A stretch of 40,742 nucleotides of DNA from Anaerolinea sp. (GCA_014879875.1 JACSRF010000315.1:1-40742), one strand, 5' to 3'. Positions 14,751-23,715 are shown, counted from the first letter of the stretch. The notes: a model not told the origin generated them from the letters alone. Numbers and translations are program-made.

Positions 14751-15350
14751 ATGAAGATTACAACAGAAATGGTAAAAACTCTGCGTGAGGCGACCGGCGC
14801 CGGCGTTTTGGAAGCGAAAAAGGCTTTGGAAGCGGCTAATGGTGATTTTGACGTTGCGGTGGATGCATTGCGGGCGAAAGGAGCCGCGCGTGCGGCTAAA
14901 CGCGCGGATCGCGCGGCGAAAGAAGGGTTGGTTGAGATGTATGCCCATCCGGGAAACCGCGTGGGTGTCATTCTGGAACTAAACTGTGAAACAGATTTTG
15001 TGGCGCGTAATGAAATGTTCCAGGGGTTGGCGCATGATCTCGCTCTACATATTGCAGCGATGAGTCCACGTTACATCAGCCGCGATGAGGTTTCGACAGA
15101 GGAATTGGAGCGCGAAATTAATGTGCTCAAAGAGCAGGCGTTGGCTGAAGGAAAACCGCAGCAAATTGTGGATAAGATTGTTGAAGGGCGCATGAGCAAG
15201 TTCTATGAAGAATTGGTGCTGCTGGAGCAGCCGTTTGTGAAGGATGAAAAGGTGAAGATTCAAGACATGCTCACGGATGCTATTCGCACAACCGGTGAGA
15301 ATATTATTGTACGCCGTTTTGCGCGCTATGAGCTTGGCGAGTCTCTTTAA
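14751..15350 (+). CDS. tsf: Translation elongation factor Ts
   Basis: 199 residues. EF-Ts exchanges GDP for GTP on EF-Tu. The N-terminal UBA-like domain ([20 protein letters not shown]) and the core signature [21 protein letters not shown], which includes the TDFV contact to EF-Tu, are intact. The length matches the short Thermus-type EF-Ts (about 196) rather than the 283-residue E. coli form: one core subdomain is absent. The end [17 protein letters not shown] followed by FARYELGES is standard. TTGAGGAGA lies 13-14 nt before ATG 14751, slightly distant. A terminator follows. Confidence 0.99.
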   Translation: MKITTEMVKTLREATGAGVLEAKKALEAANGDFDVAVDALRAKGAARAAKRADRAAKEGLVEMYAHPGNRVGVILELNCETDFVARNEMFQGLAHDLALHIAAMSPRYISRDEVSTEELEREINVLKEQALAEGKPQQIVDKIVEGRMSKFYEELVLLEQPFVKDEKVKIQDMLTDAIRTTGENIIVRRFARYELGESL

Positions 15351-15366
15351 GTAATTTGTTTTTTGA

Positions 15367-15399
15367 CAAGGGCGTCCCATGATGTGGACGCCCTTGTTT
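15367..15399 (+). terminator. Intrinsic terminator after tsf
   Basis: CAAGGGCGTCC-CATGATGT-GGACGCCCTTG, a perfect 11-bp stem, followed by TTTA, 16 nt after the tsf stop. Confidence 0.8.
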
Positions 15400-15464
15400 A
15401 TCAGGGGGCAAGGCGACTATAGATGTTCAGATTTCAGTAACCAGTGGCCTATTACTATCAGCAG

Positions 15465-15506
15465 TAGGGGATTTGGTGGATTTTTCTCATATTTATTAAT
15501 CCCCTA
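15465..15506 (+). promoter_or_regulatory. Inverted repeat in the pyrH leader
   Basis: TAGGGGATT and AATCCCCTA pair perfectly around 24 AT-rich nt, 30 nt before the pyrH start. It could be an attenuator or an RNA structure gating the ribosome site TAGGAG. The 150-bp gap before pyrH presumably also contains its promoter, but I could not pick one out. Confidence 0.3.
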
Positions 15507-15535
15507 ATCCCCGCTTTACATAGGAGTCTATATTC

Positions 15536-16255
15536 ATGATAAACCCTCACTATAAACGAATTTTATTGAAGATGGGTGGCGAATCGCTGGCGGGACCAGA
15601 AGGCTTTGGTATTGATCCGCAGCGGGCAGCGGCTGTTGCGGAGATTGTGAAGCGTGTTCATGAGTTAGGTGTGCAGATGGCCATTGTGATTGGTGGGGGG
15701 AATTTATGGCGTGGGTCGGTGGGCATGAGCCAGGGTATGGATCGCTCAACGGCCGATCACATGGGAATGATTGCCACGGCGATGAATGCGCTGGCGCTGC
15801 AAGATGCGCTGGAACGGGCAGGGATTGTGACGCGGGTGCAAACGGCAATTGAAATGCGCACGGTAGCTGAACCGTATATTCGCTTGCGGGCTATTCGCCA
15901 CCTGGACAAAGGGCGTGTGGTTATTTTTGGCGGGGGAACCGGTAATCCTTTCTTTACAACGGATACGGCCGGGGCGCTGCGCGCGATGGAAATTAATGCG
16001 GACGTGTTGATTAAGGCGACAAAGGTGGATGCGATTTATGATACGGACCCGCTGCAAAACCCGAATGCCCGCCGTTATGATCGTATCTCGTACATTGATT
16101 TTCTCAATTCACGGCTGCGCGTGATGGATAGTACGGCCGTTTCCCTCTGCATGGAAAATGATATGCCCATCGTTGTGCTCAATTTCTGGCAGCCAGACAG
16201 CGTGCGCCGGTTAGTTTTGGGAGAAACCATTGGAACCACCATTTGTCATGTATAA
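15536..16255 (+). CDS. pyrH: Uridylate kinase (UMP kinase)
   Basis: 239 residues. Hexameric bacterial UMP kinase, amino-acid-kinase fold, converting UMP to UDP with ATP for pyrimidine nucleotide and cell-wall precursor supply. Visible motifs: [13 protein letters not shown] (phosphate loop), [29 protein letters not shown] (UMP-binding helix region), [20 protein letters not shown] (catalytic region) and [10 protein letters not shown] (ATP site). The length equals that of the family (about 240). ATG 15536 follows TAGGAG. The order rpsB-tsf-pyrH-frr is conserved in most bacteria. Confidence 0.99.
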   Translation: MINPHYKRILLKMGGESLAGPEGFGIDPQRAAAVAEIVKRVHELGVQMAIVIGGGNLWRGSVGMSQGMDRSTADHMGMIATAMNALALQDALERAGIVTRVQTAIEMRTVAEPYIRLRAIRHLDKGRVVIFGGGTGNPFFTTDTAGALRAMEINADVLIKATKVDAIYDTDPLQNPNARRYDRISYIDFLNSRLRVMDSTAVSLCMENDMPIVVLNFWQPDSVRRLVLGETIGTTICHV

Positions 16256-16337
16256 TTAAGTCGCATTGGCTGTGTGCGGACGAGAACAGCGTTAGCTGCA
16301 TCCCTTTGCACCGGACTATTTCCCAATGGAGGCTCAC

Positions 16338-16895
16338 ATGATTCGCGAAGTGTTACAAGATGCCGAAAGCCGGATGAAGGGCGCCATTATGTCGCTAGAA
16401 GGGGATTTGGCGGGCTATCGTACCGGGCGCGCCTCGCCACAGCTTATCGAAAAGCTGGTGGTGGAGCAGTATGGTGTGGAGTTGCAGTTGCAGCAGATGG
16501 CGGTGATTTCTGTGCCAGAACCGCGCCAATTGGCGATACGGCCGTATGACGCCAAGTCTGTGAACGCCATTGAACGGGCGATTATGAAATCAGACCTGGG
16601 CATTATGCCCAACAATGATGGCAAAATTATCCGCTTGAACATTCCACACTTAACCGAAGAACGCCGTCGTGATTTGAACCGGCTGGTGGGAAGGCGTGTC
16701 GAAGAGGCTAAAGTCGCGGTGCGCAATGTGCGCCGCGATGCCCTAAACGATTTACGCGATTTTGAAAAAGAGAAAATGATTTCTGAGGATGACTTCCATG
16801 TGGGTCAGGAGGATTTGCAAAGCCTGACCGATAAGTACGTGGCGCAGATTGATGAAGTTGGTAAACGTAAAGAAGCTGAGATTATGGAAGTCTAA
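16338..16895 (+). CDS. frr: Ribosome recycling factor
   Basis: 185 residues, exactly the usual length. With EF-G it splits post-termination ribosomes. The helical-bundle hallmarks are present: M-G-A-I with LAGYRTGRASPQLIEKL, VISVPEPRQLAIRPYD in the beta domain, IMPNNDGKIIRLNIPHLTEERR, and the long helix RRVEEAKVAVRNVRRDAL. ATG 16338 was chosen because GGAGG (16328-16332) is 5 nt upstream and gives the family N-terminus; the in-frame ATG at 16326 lies before that site. It sits 82 nt after pyrH and 3 nt before uppS. Confidence 0.99.
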   Translation: MIREVLQDAESRMKGAIMSLEGDLAGYRTGRASPQLIEKLVVEQYGVELQLQQMAVISVPEPRQLAIRPYDAKSVNAIERAIMKSDLGIMPNNDGKIIRLNIPHLTEERRRDLNRLVGRRVEEAKVAVRNVRRDALNDLRDFEKEKMISEDDFHVGQEDLQSLTDKYVAQIDEVGKRKEAEIMEV

Positions 16896-16898
16896 CCC

Positions 16899-17630
16899 AT
16901 GATAGCGCACAGGCAGCAGTCGTTTGACCTTACTCCATATACGATCCCCACACATGTCGCCATTATTATGGATGGGAACGGCCGGTGGGCACGGCAGCGT
17001 GGCTTGCCGCGACAAGCCGGCCACCGCGCCGGCGCGGAAAACCTGCGCCGCATTGTCAGTGCGTGTGTTGAGTTCGGCGTTAAGATTTTGACAATCTATG
17101 CGTTTTCTACAGAAAATTGGGGTCGCCCGGAAAGCGAGGTGCGTGGCCTGATGAAAATCTTTGCCCGTGTGCTGGATCAGGAGATTCACGACCTACACGC
17201 ACAGGGTGTTTGTCTGCATCATCTTGGTGACTTAACTGGCATTGATCCATCTTTGCAAGCGAAAGTGCGCCGCGCCCTGGAAATGACCAAAGAAAATGAT
17301 CGTCTCATTTTGAACGTGGCCTTTAATTATGGCGGACGCGCCGAAATACTCCATGCAGTACGCCAGATGTTGGCCGATGGCCTTGCGCCAGAAGACTTGA
17401 CGGAGGGATTATTTAGTTCTTACCTGTTTACGGCTGGACTGCCCGACCCGGATATTGTGGTGCGTACCAGTGGCGAGCTGCGCATTAGCAATTTTCTGAT
17501 CTGGCAGGCAGCATATGCGGAGTATTACCCCACGCCCGCTTTTTGGCCCGATTTTGACCGCGAAGAGTTGTATAAAGCGATTGTTGCTTACAATCAGCGT
17601 GAACGACGGTTTGGCATGGTAACTGAATAA
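16899..17630 (+). CDS. uppS: Undecaprenyl diphosphate synthase (cis-prenyltransferase)
   Basis: 243 residues. It condenses isopentenyl diphosphate onto farnesyl diphosphate to make the C55 lipid carrier for peptidoglycan and glycan export. Motifs: IIMDGNGRWARQRG with the catalytic Asp, GHRAGAENLRRIV, YAFSTENWGRP, LNVAFNYGGRAEI and RTSGELRISNFLIWQAAYAE. The common 'L..F' is replaced conservatively, and Arg and Ser of RTSGE-RISN are intact. The start lies 3 nt after the frr stop, so it is translationally coupled, and cdsA begins 12 nt downstream. Confidence 0.98.
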   Translation: MIAHRQQSFDLTPYTIPTHVAIIMDGNGRWARQRGLPRQAGHRAGAENLRRIVSACVEFGVKILTIYAFSTENWGRPESEVRGLMKIFARVLDQEIHDLHAQGVCLHHLGDLTGIDPSLQAKVRRALEMTKENDRLILNVAFNYGGRAEILHAVRQMLADGLAPEDLTEGLFSSYLFTAGLPDPDIVVRTSGELRISNFLIWQAAYAEYYPTPAFWPDFDREELYKAIVAYNQRERRFGMVTE

Positions 17631-17642
17631 CAACCAACTCCT

Positions 17643-18458
17643 ATGTTTTTACAACGCGCCCTGGTTTCATTTACACTTGGCCCCCTGGCTCTGTATGTGA
17701 TCTATTTGGGAGGGTGGTATTATTTTGTGCCCATAACGGCCATTTTAATTCTCGCCGCCCTGGAATATCATCACCTCATGCGCCAAATAGGCCGGCAAAC
17801 AACGGCCTGGCTGTTAGCGCCGCTGGTTCTTCTCCTGGCTATAACCGGGCAATGGCCCCATTTGCTAGACACAAACGTCGTGCTTGTCTTCAGTTTCCTT
17901 ATGGTGATGTGTTACGCGCTGTGGTTGTATGAACGCCGCCGCAGCCAGACTGTGTCGTTGGATTGGGCTGCTATGGTTGGGGGCGTCGTGCTCATTGGCT
18001 GGATTGGCAGCCACTTTTTGCGCCTGCGCGGCCTGGAAATCATGCCCTGGCAGTGGACGATGTTGGCTATGCTTAGCACCTGGATTGCTGACTCTGGCGC
18101 GTATGTGGTGGGAAAATTTATGGCGGGGAAGATTTTATTCGGCCGTCACCAGCTTTCCCCTCGCCTCAGCCCAAATAAAACCGTTGAGGGGTATGGGGGA
18201 GGCATTGTCTTGGGGACATTATTCACCGTCGTCATCGCCCATTACTTGTCGCTGCCAATTGGCCCCGCCCTCACGTTGGGCTTATTGATTTCGGTAGTCA
18301 GCCCGGCCGGCGACCTGGGTATTTCCCTGCTCAAGCGTGAAGCCGGCGTCAAAGATTCTGGACATCTGTTTGGCGAACATGGCGGCGCTTTAGACCGCAT
18401 TGATTCGCTCGTTTGGTCTGTAACCTTTGCTTATTACCTGGCGTTATTTGTCAGTTAA
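17643..18458 (+). CDS. cdsA: Phosphatidate cytidylyltransferase
   Basis: 271 residues, membrane protein with about seven to eight helices. It makes CDP-diacylglycerol from phosphatidate and CTP, the branch point of phospholipid synthesis. The family signature near the C-terminus is clear: LLKREAGVKDSGHLFGEHGG followed by ALDRIDSLVW, with the metal-binding KDSG and the DR-D residues. Upstream, DSGAYVVGKFMAGKILFGRH and LSPNKTVEGYGGG are also conserved. It lies 12 nt after uppS, the usual pairing. An inverted repeat region follows rather than a T-tailed terminator. Confidence 0.98.
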   Translation: MFLQRALVSFTLGPLALYVIYLGGWYYFVPITAILILAALEYHHLMRQIGRQTTAWLLAPLVLLLAITGQWPHLLDTNVVLVFSFLMVMCYALWLYERRRSQTVSLDWAAMVGGVVLIGWIGSHFLRLRGLEIMPWQWTMLAMLSTWIADSGAYVVGKFMAGKILFGRHQLSPRLSPNKTVEGYGGGIVLGTLFTVVIAHYLSLPIGPALTLGLLISVVSPAGDLGISLLKREAGVKDSGHLFGEHGGALDRIDSLVWSVTFAYYLALFVS

Positions 18459-18485
18459 TCCTAACCTGGACAAGCCAGAAAAGAA

Positions 18486-18569
18486 TTTAACGCAAAGGCA
18501 CAAAGATAGAAAGAGACAAAGAAAAAGAAAACCCTTTGCGTCTTTGTTACTTTGCATCTTTGCGTTAAA
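18486..18569. repeat. AACGCAAAG-type inverted repeat in the cdsA-fbp gap
   Basis: TTTAACGCAAAG (18486-18497) and CTTTGCGTTAAA (18558-18569) are perfect 12-bp inverted repeats. They enclose further partial copies of the same text (GCACAAAGAT, CTTTGCGTCTTTG, CTTTGCATCTTTG). Strings of 'AACGCAAAGGCGCAAAG' are a known dispersed non-coding repeat type in many bacterial genomes. It may act as the cdsA terminator. Confidence 0.6.
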
Positions 18570-18647
18570 AATGCTTACTCGACGGGCAAGCATCTGACTT
18601 GAAAGGTACTGATTCCCACAAACCACAGCAGAAAAGGAGCGCAAGCC

Positions 18648-19664
18648 GTGTCAAAATTTGTCACAATTGAACGATTCATTTTTGACAACCAGCCCGAATA
18701 TGCTAAGGGCGATTTGACCAACCTGCTTTATGATATTGCCCTGGCCGCAAAAATTATCTCGTACAAAACCAATCGCGCCGGTTTACAAGATATTCTGGGC
18801 AACGCCGGTTTTATCAACGTTCAGGGTGAAACTCAGCAAAAACTGGACGTCTTTGCCGACCAGACCATTTTTCGCATTTGCGATCATCCGGGTCGCCTGT
18901 GCGTGATGGCTTCTGAAGAGCAAGATGACGTGATCCACATTCCCGATCAGTACGCCAAAGGACGTTATGCCCTGGTTTATGATCCGCTGGACGGATCGTC
19001 TAACATTGACGTCAATGTCAGTACGGGCACTATTTTTGGCATTTATCGGTATAAAGAGTGGGAACTGCGCGGCCGTCGTGAAGATGTCTTGCAGCCCCCG
19101 CGCGATCTGGTAGCGGCCGGCTACATTTTATATGGATCGAGTACGATGATGGTTTACAGCACCGGACAGGGCGTTCACGGCTTCACCCTCGATCCAGAAT
19201 TAGGCGAATTTTTGCTTTCCCATGAGTCTGTGCGCTTGCCGGAACCGCCAGCTTACTACAGCATTAATGGTGGCTACTTTGATCGCTGGCAGCCAGAAGT
19301 GCAAAATTATGTGCGCTGGCTACAAGGGCGCTACAATGATGGCGCGGGGGCGGCGCCCCCGCTCTCGGCGCGTTACATTGGCTCTCTGGTAGCCGATTTC
19401 CACCGCAACTTACTGCGGGGTGGCATTTTCATGTACCCAGGGGAGAGGGATAAACCACATGGTAAAATTCGCTTGCTTTACGAAGCTGGCCCACTGGCTT
19501 TCCTGGTCAATCAGGCTGGCGGATATGCGTCTACCGGCACAGAGTCTATCTTGGACCTGACGCCTACCGACTTGCATCAGCGCACCCCTGTGTTTATTGG
19601 CAATCGCTCACTGGTCGAGAAAGCAGAGTCATTGTTGCAGAGAAGGAAAATCCAACTGGATTGA
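18648..19664 (+). CDS. fbp: Fructose-1,6-bisphosphatase, class I
   Basis: 338 residues, the usual length of about 335. It hydrolyses fructose-1,6-bisphosphate to fructose-6-phosphate in gluconeogenesis. The N-terminus carries FIFDNQ and [17 protein letters not shown]. Metal ligands: a Glu pair in MASEEQDD and the signature [20 protein letters not shown] (Asp, Asp, Glu/Asp metal sites). Substrate contacts: INGGYFDRW and [20 protein letters not shown]. The C-terminal [17 protein letters not shown] holds the last metal Glu. GTG 18648 is preceded by AAGGAG 8 nt upstream. The gene is not functionally tied to the cell-envelope genes before it; the promoter of rho overlaps its stop codon. Confidence 0.98.
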   Translation: MSKFVTIERFIFDNQPEYAKGDLTNLLYDIALAAKIISYKTNRAGLQDILGNAGFINVQGETQQKLDVFADQTIFRICDHPGRLCVMASEEQDDVIHIPDQYAKGRYALVYDPLDGSSNIDVNVSTGTIFGIYRYKEWELRGRREDVLQPPRDLVAAGYILYGSSTMMVYSTGQGVHGFTLDPELGEFLLSHESVRLPEPPAYYSINGGYFDRWQPEVQNYVRWLQGRYNDGAGAAPPLSARYIGSLVADFHRNLLRGGIFMYPGERDKPHGKIRLLYEAGPLAFLVNQAGGYASTGTESILDLTPTDLHQRTPVFIGNRSLVEKAESLLQRRKIQLD

Positions 19665-19689
19665 CTTGTTTTTTTAAGCGTGTTATACT
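19661..19689 (+). promoter_or_regulatory. Strong promoter for rho, overlapping the fbp stop codon
   Basis: TTGACT (19661-19666), a 17-nt spacer, and TATACT (19684-19689): 5 of 6 matches in each box. The TGA stop of fbp (19662-19664) lies inside the minus-35 box. Transcription would begin near 19696, leaving a 350-nt untranslated leader. Confidence 0.75.
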
Positions 19690-19696
19690 TCCATCG

Positions 19697-20046
19697 CCTA
19701 CCGTTATAGATACGTGAGCCTCCCTTTTTTTGCAATCTAACTGCATTTGATCCTGGTTTAGCTTATTCGGTAGGACTCCCCGGTACAGGCGCTTGAAAAT
19801 TGATCTTGTAGGATTTTATTCCCAACCGCTGGTTTACCAGCTTACTAAATCAATACCCGGTATACGGTCAGGAAACAAGTAGATTACTTGTGATGAACCA
19901 GTGTTTGGCTGGGTCATTGTGCTATTAAGAAGCCAAATAGTTTGTCATTAAAAACAATATAGCGGCGCTTGTGCCGCTAAGCAAAAGCTTGATCCTGTGC
20001 CCGCAGCAGGGTAGTTTGCAGTCAAGCACAAGTGGAGAAATTCCTG
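19697..20046 (+). promoter_or_regulatory. 350-nt structured leader of rho
   Basis: No gene is present. CCTACCG (19697-19703) pairs with CGGTAGG (19768-19774), closing a 64-nt domain. TAGCGGC (19960-19966) pairs with GCCGCTA (19973-19979). The region between is AT-rich. In several bacteria rho is autoregulated by attenuation in its leader, so this long leader is a reasonable candidate for that or for a regulatory RNA. No known riboswitch class was recognised. Confidence 0.45.
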
Positions 20047-21324
20047 ATGGATATTACAGAACTAGCCTCAAAGAAATTAAGTGAGCTGCGCAGCATGGCC
20101 CGCGAGATGGAGATCGCCGGTTTCAGTACGATGAAGAAGCAAGACCTGGTTTACCAGATCATGACTTCACAAGCGCAAACGAGCGGCTTGGATTTTCGTG
20201 GTGGCGTACTTGAAATCATTGAGGATGATAAACAAATAATGGGGTTTTTGCGCACCCACAATTATTTGCCCGGCGCGAATGATATTTACGTATCCAATTC
20301 GCAGATTCGCCGTCTCTCATTACAGACCGGGGATATGGTGGTGGGGCAGGTGCGCGTTCCCAAAGACAATGAGAAGTATTACAGCTTGCTGCGTGTTGAG
20401 GCTGTCAACGATGGTCCGCCGGAATTGGCAAAAAACCGTCCTCGTTACGAGTCGTTAACGCCCATTTTCCCTAACCAAAAACTAAAATTAGAAACCCGGC
20501 CGAATATTTTGTCCACGCGCCTGATTGACCTGGTGGCCCCGATTGGTCGTGGGCAGCGCGGGTTGATCGTATCACCGCCTAAGTCGGGTAAGACGACAGT
20601 GCTGAAGGAGATTGCCAACGGCGTTTCCGAAAATTACCCGGAGCTGCATTTGATGGTGGTGTTGATTGGCGAACGGCCGGAAGAAGTGACGGATATGCAG
20701 CGCTCCATTGAAGGAGAGGTGATTAGTTCAACCTTTGACGAGCCGGTGCGGCAGCATTGTAAAGTGGCGGAAATGGCATTGGAGCGAGCCAAGCGATTGG
20801 TGGAATCAGGACGGGACGTGGTTGTTTTGTTGGATTCGATTACACGCCTGGCGCGCGCTTATAACCTGACGGTTTCCCCCAGCGGCCGTACCCTTTCCGG
20901 TGGTTTAGACCCGACGGCGCTGTATCCGCCCAAACGCTTCTTTGGCACGGCGCGTAAATTGGAGGAGGGGGGCAGTCTGACAATCATTGCCACTTGCCTG
21001 GTGGACACGGGCAGCCGTATGGATGACGTCATTTATGAGGAATTTAAGGGGACGGGGAATATGGAACTGCTGTTGAGCCGTCGTTTGCAGGAACGGCGTA
21101 TTTTCCCGGCCTTTGATATTGAGCGTTCCAGCACACGGCGCGAAGATTTGCTGTTGTCTGGTGATGAGCTGCAGCGCGTGTATATGATGCGGCGGATGTT
21201 GGGGCATTTGATGGATACGCCTGGTTATGATATTAGCAGCGCCACGTCTGCCGTGATGCAGCGGCTGCGGGGCACGAAGAATAATTATGAATTCCTGGAA
21301 ACGTTGACGAAAGATATGATGTAG
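20047..21324 (+). CDS. rho: Transcription termination factor Rho
   Basis: 425 residues. Hexameric RNA translocase that terminates untranslated transcripts. The N-terminal Rho_N helix-extension-helix ([30 protein letters not shown]), the cold-shock-like RNA-binding domain ([29 protein letters not shown]) and the RecA-type ATPase (Walker [17 protein letters not shown], Walker [17 protein letters not shown]-loop [12 protein letters not shown]-loop [11 protein letters not shown]) are all intact. Proline in place of Ala in the P-loop region (SPPKSGKTT) is common in Rho. There are no large insertions. ATG 20047 was chosen over GTG 20032 because GGAG (20034-20037) precedes it. A strong terminator follows. 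Confidence 0.99.
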   Translation: MDITELASKKLSELRSMAREMEIAGFSTMKKQDLVYQIMTSQAQTSGLDFRGGVLEIIEDDKQIMGFLRTHNYLPGANDIYVSNSQIRRLSLQTGDMVVGQVRVPKDNEKYYSLLRVEAVNDGPPELAKNRPRYESLTPIFPNQKLKLETRPNILSTRLIDLVAPIGRGQRGLIVSPPKSGKTTVLKEIANGVSENYPELHLMVVLIGERPEEVTDMQRSIEGEVISSTFDEPVRQHCKVAEMALERAKRLVESGRDVVVLLDSITRLARAYNLTVSPSGRTLSGGLDPTALYPPKRFFGTARKLEEGGSLTIIATCLVDTGSRMDDVIYEEFKGTGNMELLLSRRLQERRIFPAFDIERSSTRREDLLLSGDELQRVYMMRRMLGHLMDTPGYDISSATSAVMQRLRGTKNNYEFLETLTKDMM

Positions 21325-21357
21325 GCTTAATGGCCGATAAGTGACGTAACCAGAGAG

Positions 21358-21383
21358 CGGGGCAGCAAAGGCTGCCCCGTTTT
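21358..21383 (+). terminator. Intrinsic terminator after rho
   Basis: CGGGGCAGC-AAAG-GCTGCCCCG, a perfect 9-bp stem, followed by TTTTGCTGTGTTTT, 33 nt after the rho stop. Confidence 0.85.
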
Positions 21384-21430
21384 GCTGTGTTTTGGCTTTG
21401 TGGTAGCATCATCGCTATTGGGAGCGATTT

Positions 21431-22504
21431 ATGAATGAGATACACGGTTTGTTAAGACGCTATGGGGGGCAGTTGATCTTGTTACTGGCTTTGCTGCTGC
21501 TGTGGTTGGGGTGGCAGATGAGCCGACCAACAGCGGGGAGTGAGGTGATGGCGACAACGGCCGTTACCCCCAACATCCCCTTTGCCGAAGTGACCCCCTT
21601 TGCCCTGGATGTTGATCCCGCTGCGCCTACGCCGGCGATCTTGTTTGCCCCCGGCGAATTGCCCCTGCTACAAGACAATTCCCTGTCGCCGGAGATGATC
21701 CCCTTAACCTACCAGGGGAAACGGCCGCAGCACACCTTTGAAACTTACGTTGTTGAACGCGGTGATACGCCCGGCGGCATTGCTGAAAAGTTTGGCATTA
21801 AACCAGAGACGCTGTTGGGGGGGAACCCGTCGTTGAGCGAGGAATCCAGCCTGCTGCAAACTGGCGTGTCCTTGATCATCTTGCCAATTGATGGCGTGCT
21901 GCACGACATAACCCCAGGTGATACCCTGGAAGGCGTTTCTGCCCTGTATGGCATTTCTGTGGCCGATATCATCGCCTATGCGCCCAATAACCTGGAATTC
22001 CCTTACCGCCTTTACCCAGAGACGCAAATCATGGTTCCGGGAGCCGTGCGCGAGGTGTTTGTCTGGACGCCGCCAACGCTGGCTTCGGTGGGGGGGACGT
22101 CGTGGGAAGGGCGTAATGTACGGCCGTTGATCGTTGGCTCTGGGGTGTTTATTTACCCGGTTGGGTCACGTAACTACACCCAATACTTCTGGTATGGGCA
22201 TCGCGGCCTGGATATTGGCCTGGCGGAAGGCAGCGCCGTTTATGCCGCCGACGATGGCACGGTGACGTATGCCGGCTGGAACAGTTATGGGTACGGCAAC
22301 CTGATCGTGGTCAACCACGGCAACGGGTTCGAGACGTTTTACGCGCATCTCAGTTCGATTAACGTGGTTCCGGGGCAGATTGTGTACAAGGGGAACGTGA
22401 TGGGATTGTCTGGCAATACTGGTAACTCATCCGGGCCGCACATCCATTTTGAAATTCGGCTTAACGGCAATCAGGACGACCCTTGCTGGTATATTGGGTG
22501 TTAG
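21431..22504 (+). CDS. LysM-domain M23 metallopeptidase (cell-wall hydrolase)
   Basis: 357 residues. An N-terminal membrane anchor or signal (LILLLALLLLWLGW) is followed by a Pro/Thr-rich linker and two LysM peptidoglycan-binding modules (about 105-150, TYVVERGDTPGGIAEKFGI, and 155-200, DITPGDTLEGVSALYGI). The C-terminal M23/LytM domain (about 255-355) has zinc ligands H and D in HRGLDIG, the catalytic H in FYAHLSS and the ligand HIH in GPHIHFEI. It should cut peptide cross-links in peptidoglycan outside the membrane. It is convergent with rlmN; the two stop codons overlap in the tetranucleotide TTAG (22501-22504). Confidence 0.95.
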   Translation: MNEIHGLLRRYGGQLILLLALLLLWLGWQMSRPTAGSEVMATTAVTPNIPFAEVTPFALDVDPAAPTPAILFAPGELPLLQDNSLSPEMIPLTYQGKRPQHTFETYVVERGDTPGGIAEKFGIKPETLLGGNPSLSEESSLLQTGVSLIILPIDGVLHDITPGDTLEGVSALYGISVADIIAYAPNNLEFPYRLYPETQIMVPGAVREVFVWTPPTLASVGGTSWEGRNVRPLIVGSGVFIYPVGSRNYTQYFWYGHRGLDIGLAEGSAVYAADDGTVTYAGWNSYGYGNLIVVNHGNGFETFYAHLSSINVVPGQIVYKGNVMGLSGNTGNSSGPHIHFEIRLNGNQDDPCWYIGC

Positions 22505-23565
22505 TCGTTGGCCTTTTGGAGGTTTTGCACAACGCGGTCGCGTAGTTGTCCACAACCGGCCTGAATGTCAATGCCCCGACGCACGCGCACGGTGCTGCTG
22601 ACGCCATAACGCGCCAGTTCTTGTTGAAATGCTTCTACACGCTCTGGCGAGGAGGGCATGCCGTTGTAAGCGGCCGTTGGGTTGAGGGGGATGAGGTTGA
22701 CGTGGCACAACATTCCGCGTAGCAGTTCACCCAATTTTTGCGCCTGTTCCAATGTGTCATTTTTGCCATTGATCAGCGCCCACTCAAAAGTGATCCGCCG
22801 ATTGGTTTTCTCGATGTAATAGTGAATGGCATCCATCAGGACAGCGATAGGCCACCGTTTGTTGATCGGGATGAGCTTGTTGCGCTCGGCGTCGGTGGCG
22901 GCGTGCAGGGAGATGGCGAGGGGGGTCTGGCGCTGTTCGTCGGCGTAGCGGCGGATGGCGGGAACCAGACCAACGGTGGAAATGGTGATTTTGCGCGCGC
23001 CGAGGTTGAAGGCGTCGGGTGCGGTGAGACGGTCAACGGCCGTTAACGTATTCTCGTAATTGTGCAGCGGTTCCCCCATCCCCATCATCACAATGTTCGT
23101 CACGCGCTCGCCGACCTGGGACAGTTCACGGGCAAAGTACAATACCTGCGCCATAATTTCCCCAACCGTGAGGTTACGAAAAAAGCCCATTTGCCCGGTT
23201 GCGCAAAAGACACAGCCCATGGCACAGCCTGCCTGTGTGCTGATGCAGAGGGTGCGTCGTTTGTTGTATTGCATCAACACTGTCTCAATATAGTTGCCAT
23301 CGGGCAAGAGGAACAGCGCTTTTTTAGTTTGTCCGTCGCTGGAATGCTGCGTGGTGACAAGGGTGAAGGGGTGGGTGGTAACGGCTGCTGCCAGTTCATC
23401 GCGCAGTGATTTAGATAAATTGGTCATCTCACTGACATCAGCAGCGTGTTGTTGGTACAGCCATTGCCAGATTTGCCGGGCGCGAAAGTTTGGTTCACCT
23501 AACTGCGCCAGCAATTGGGTCAGGTCGTCGAAGCTAAGGTCGTAAAGGTTGGTAAGTGTATTCAT
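22501..23565 (-). CDS. rlmN: Dual-specificity RNA methyltransferase RlmN
   Basis: 354 residues. Radical-SAM enzyme methylating C2 of A2503 in 23S rRNA and A37 of some tRNAs, aiding decoding fidelity. The 4Fe-4S motif is CAMGCVFC in TQAGCAMGCVFCATGQMG. Other family segments: FRARQIWQWLYQ, MQYNKRRTLCISTQ, NIVMMGMGEPLHNYE, ARKITISTVGLVP, LAISLHAATDAERN, FEWALINGKND, and the methyl-carrying Cys near the C-terminus in DIQAGCGQL. ATG 23565 (GGAGAAG 5 nt upstream) was chosen. Longer readings include about 32 residues encoded by an AATCGCA repeat and are unlikely to be translated. Confidence 0.97.
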   Translation of the reverse strand: MNTLTNLYDLSFDDLTQLLAQLGEPNFRARQIWQWLYQQHAADVSEMTNLSKSLRDELAAAVTTHPFTLVTTQHSSDGQTKKALFLLPDGNYIETVLMQYNKRRTLCISTQAGCAMGCVFCATGQMGFFRNLTVGEIMAQVLYFARELSQVGERVTNIVMMGMGEPLHNYENTLTAVDRLTAPDAFNLGARKITISTVGLVPAIRRYADEQRQTPLAISLHAATDAERNKLIPINKRWPIAVLMDAIHYYIEKTNRRITFEWALINGKNDTLEQAQKLGELLRGMLCHVNLIPLNPTAAYNGMPSSPERVEAFQQELARYGVSSTVRVRRGIDIQAGCGQLRDRVVQNLQKAND

Positions 23566-23600
23566 ACTCTTCTCCGGAGTGGCGCCAATCATAAATCTAA

Positions 23601-23628
23601 AATCGCAAATCGCAAATCGCAAATCGCA
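23601..23628. repeat. Four tandem copies of AATCGCA upstream of rlmN
   Basis: Four exact 7-nt units, preceded by the diverged text AAATCTAA, lie in the 310-bp gap between the rlmN and M29 peptidase starts. The remainder of that gap holds a minus-10-like TATAAT at 23740-23745 and no gene. Confidence 0.85.
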
Positions 23629-23715
23629 AATGGTATTGTACCTGCTGTGCAGCGGCCGTTCCACATATACCAGCGAACGGTTACAATTGGAATTGCTGCT
23701 GCAAAAGCTTGGGCA

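Noticed and set aside
19697-20046. tRNA, 6S RNA or known riboswitch in the rho leader
   Set aside because: No cloverleaf with a TTCRANY-like loop, no large central bubble and no known riboswitch core could be found.
23601-23628. CRISPR-like array
   Set aside because: The units are 7 nt and directly abutting, without spacers. The 18-nt repeats at 40675 are likewise contiguous and coding.
23566-23664. N-terminal extension of RlmN through the repeat region
   Set aside because: The added residues are encoded by AATCGCA repeats, and a good ribosome site precedes the internal ATG at 23565.
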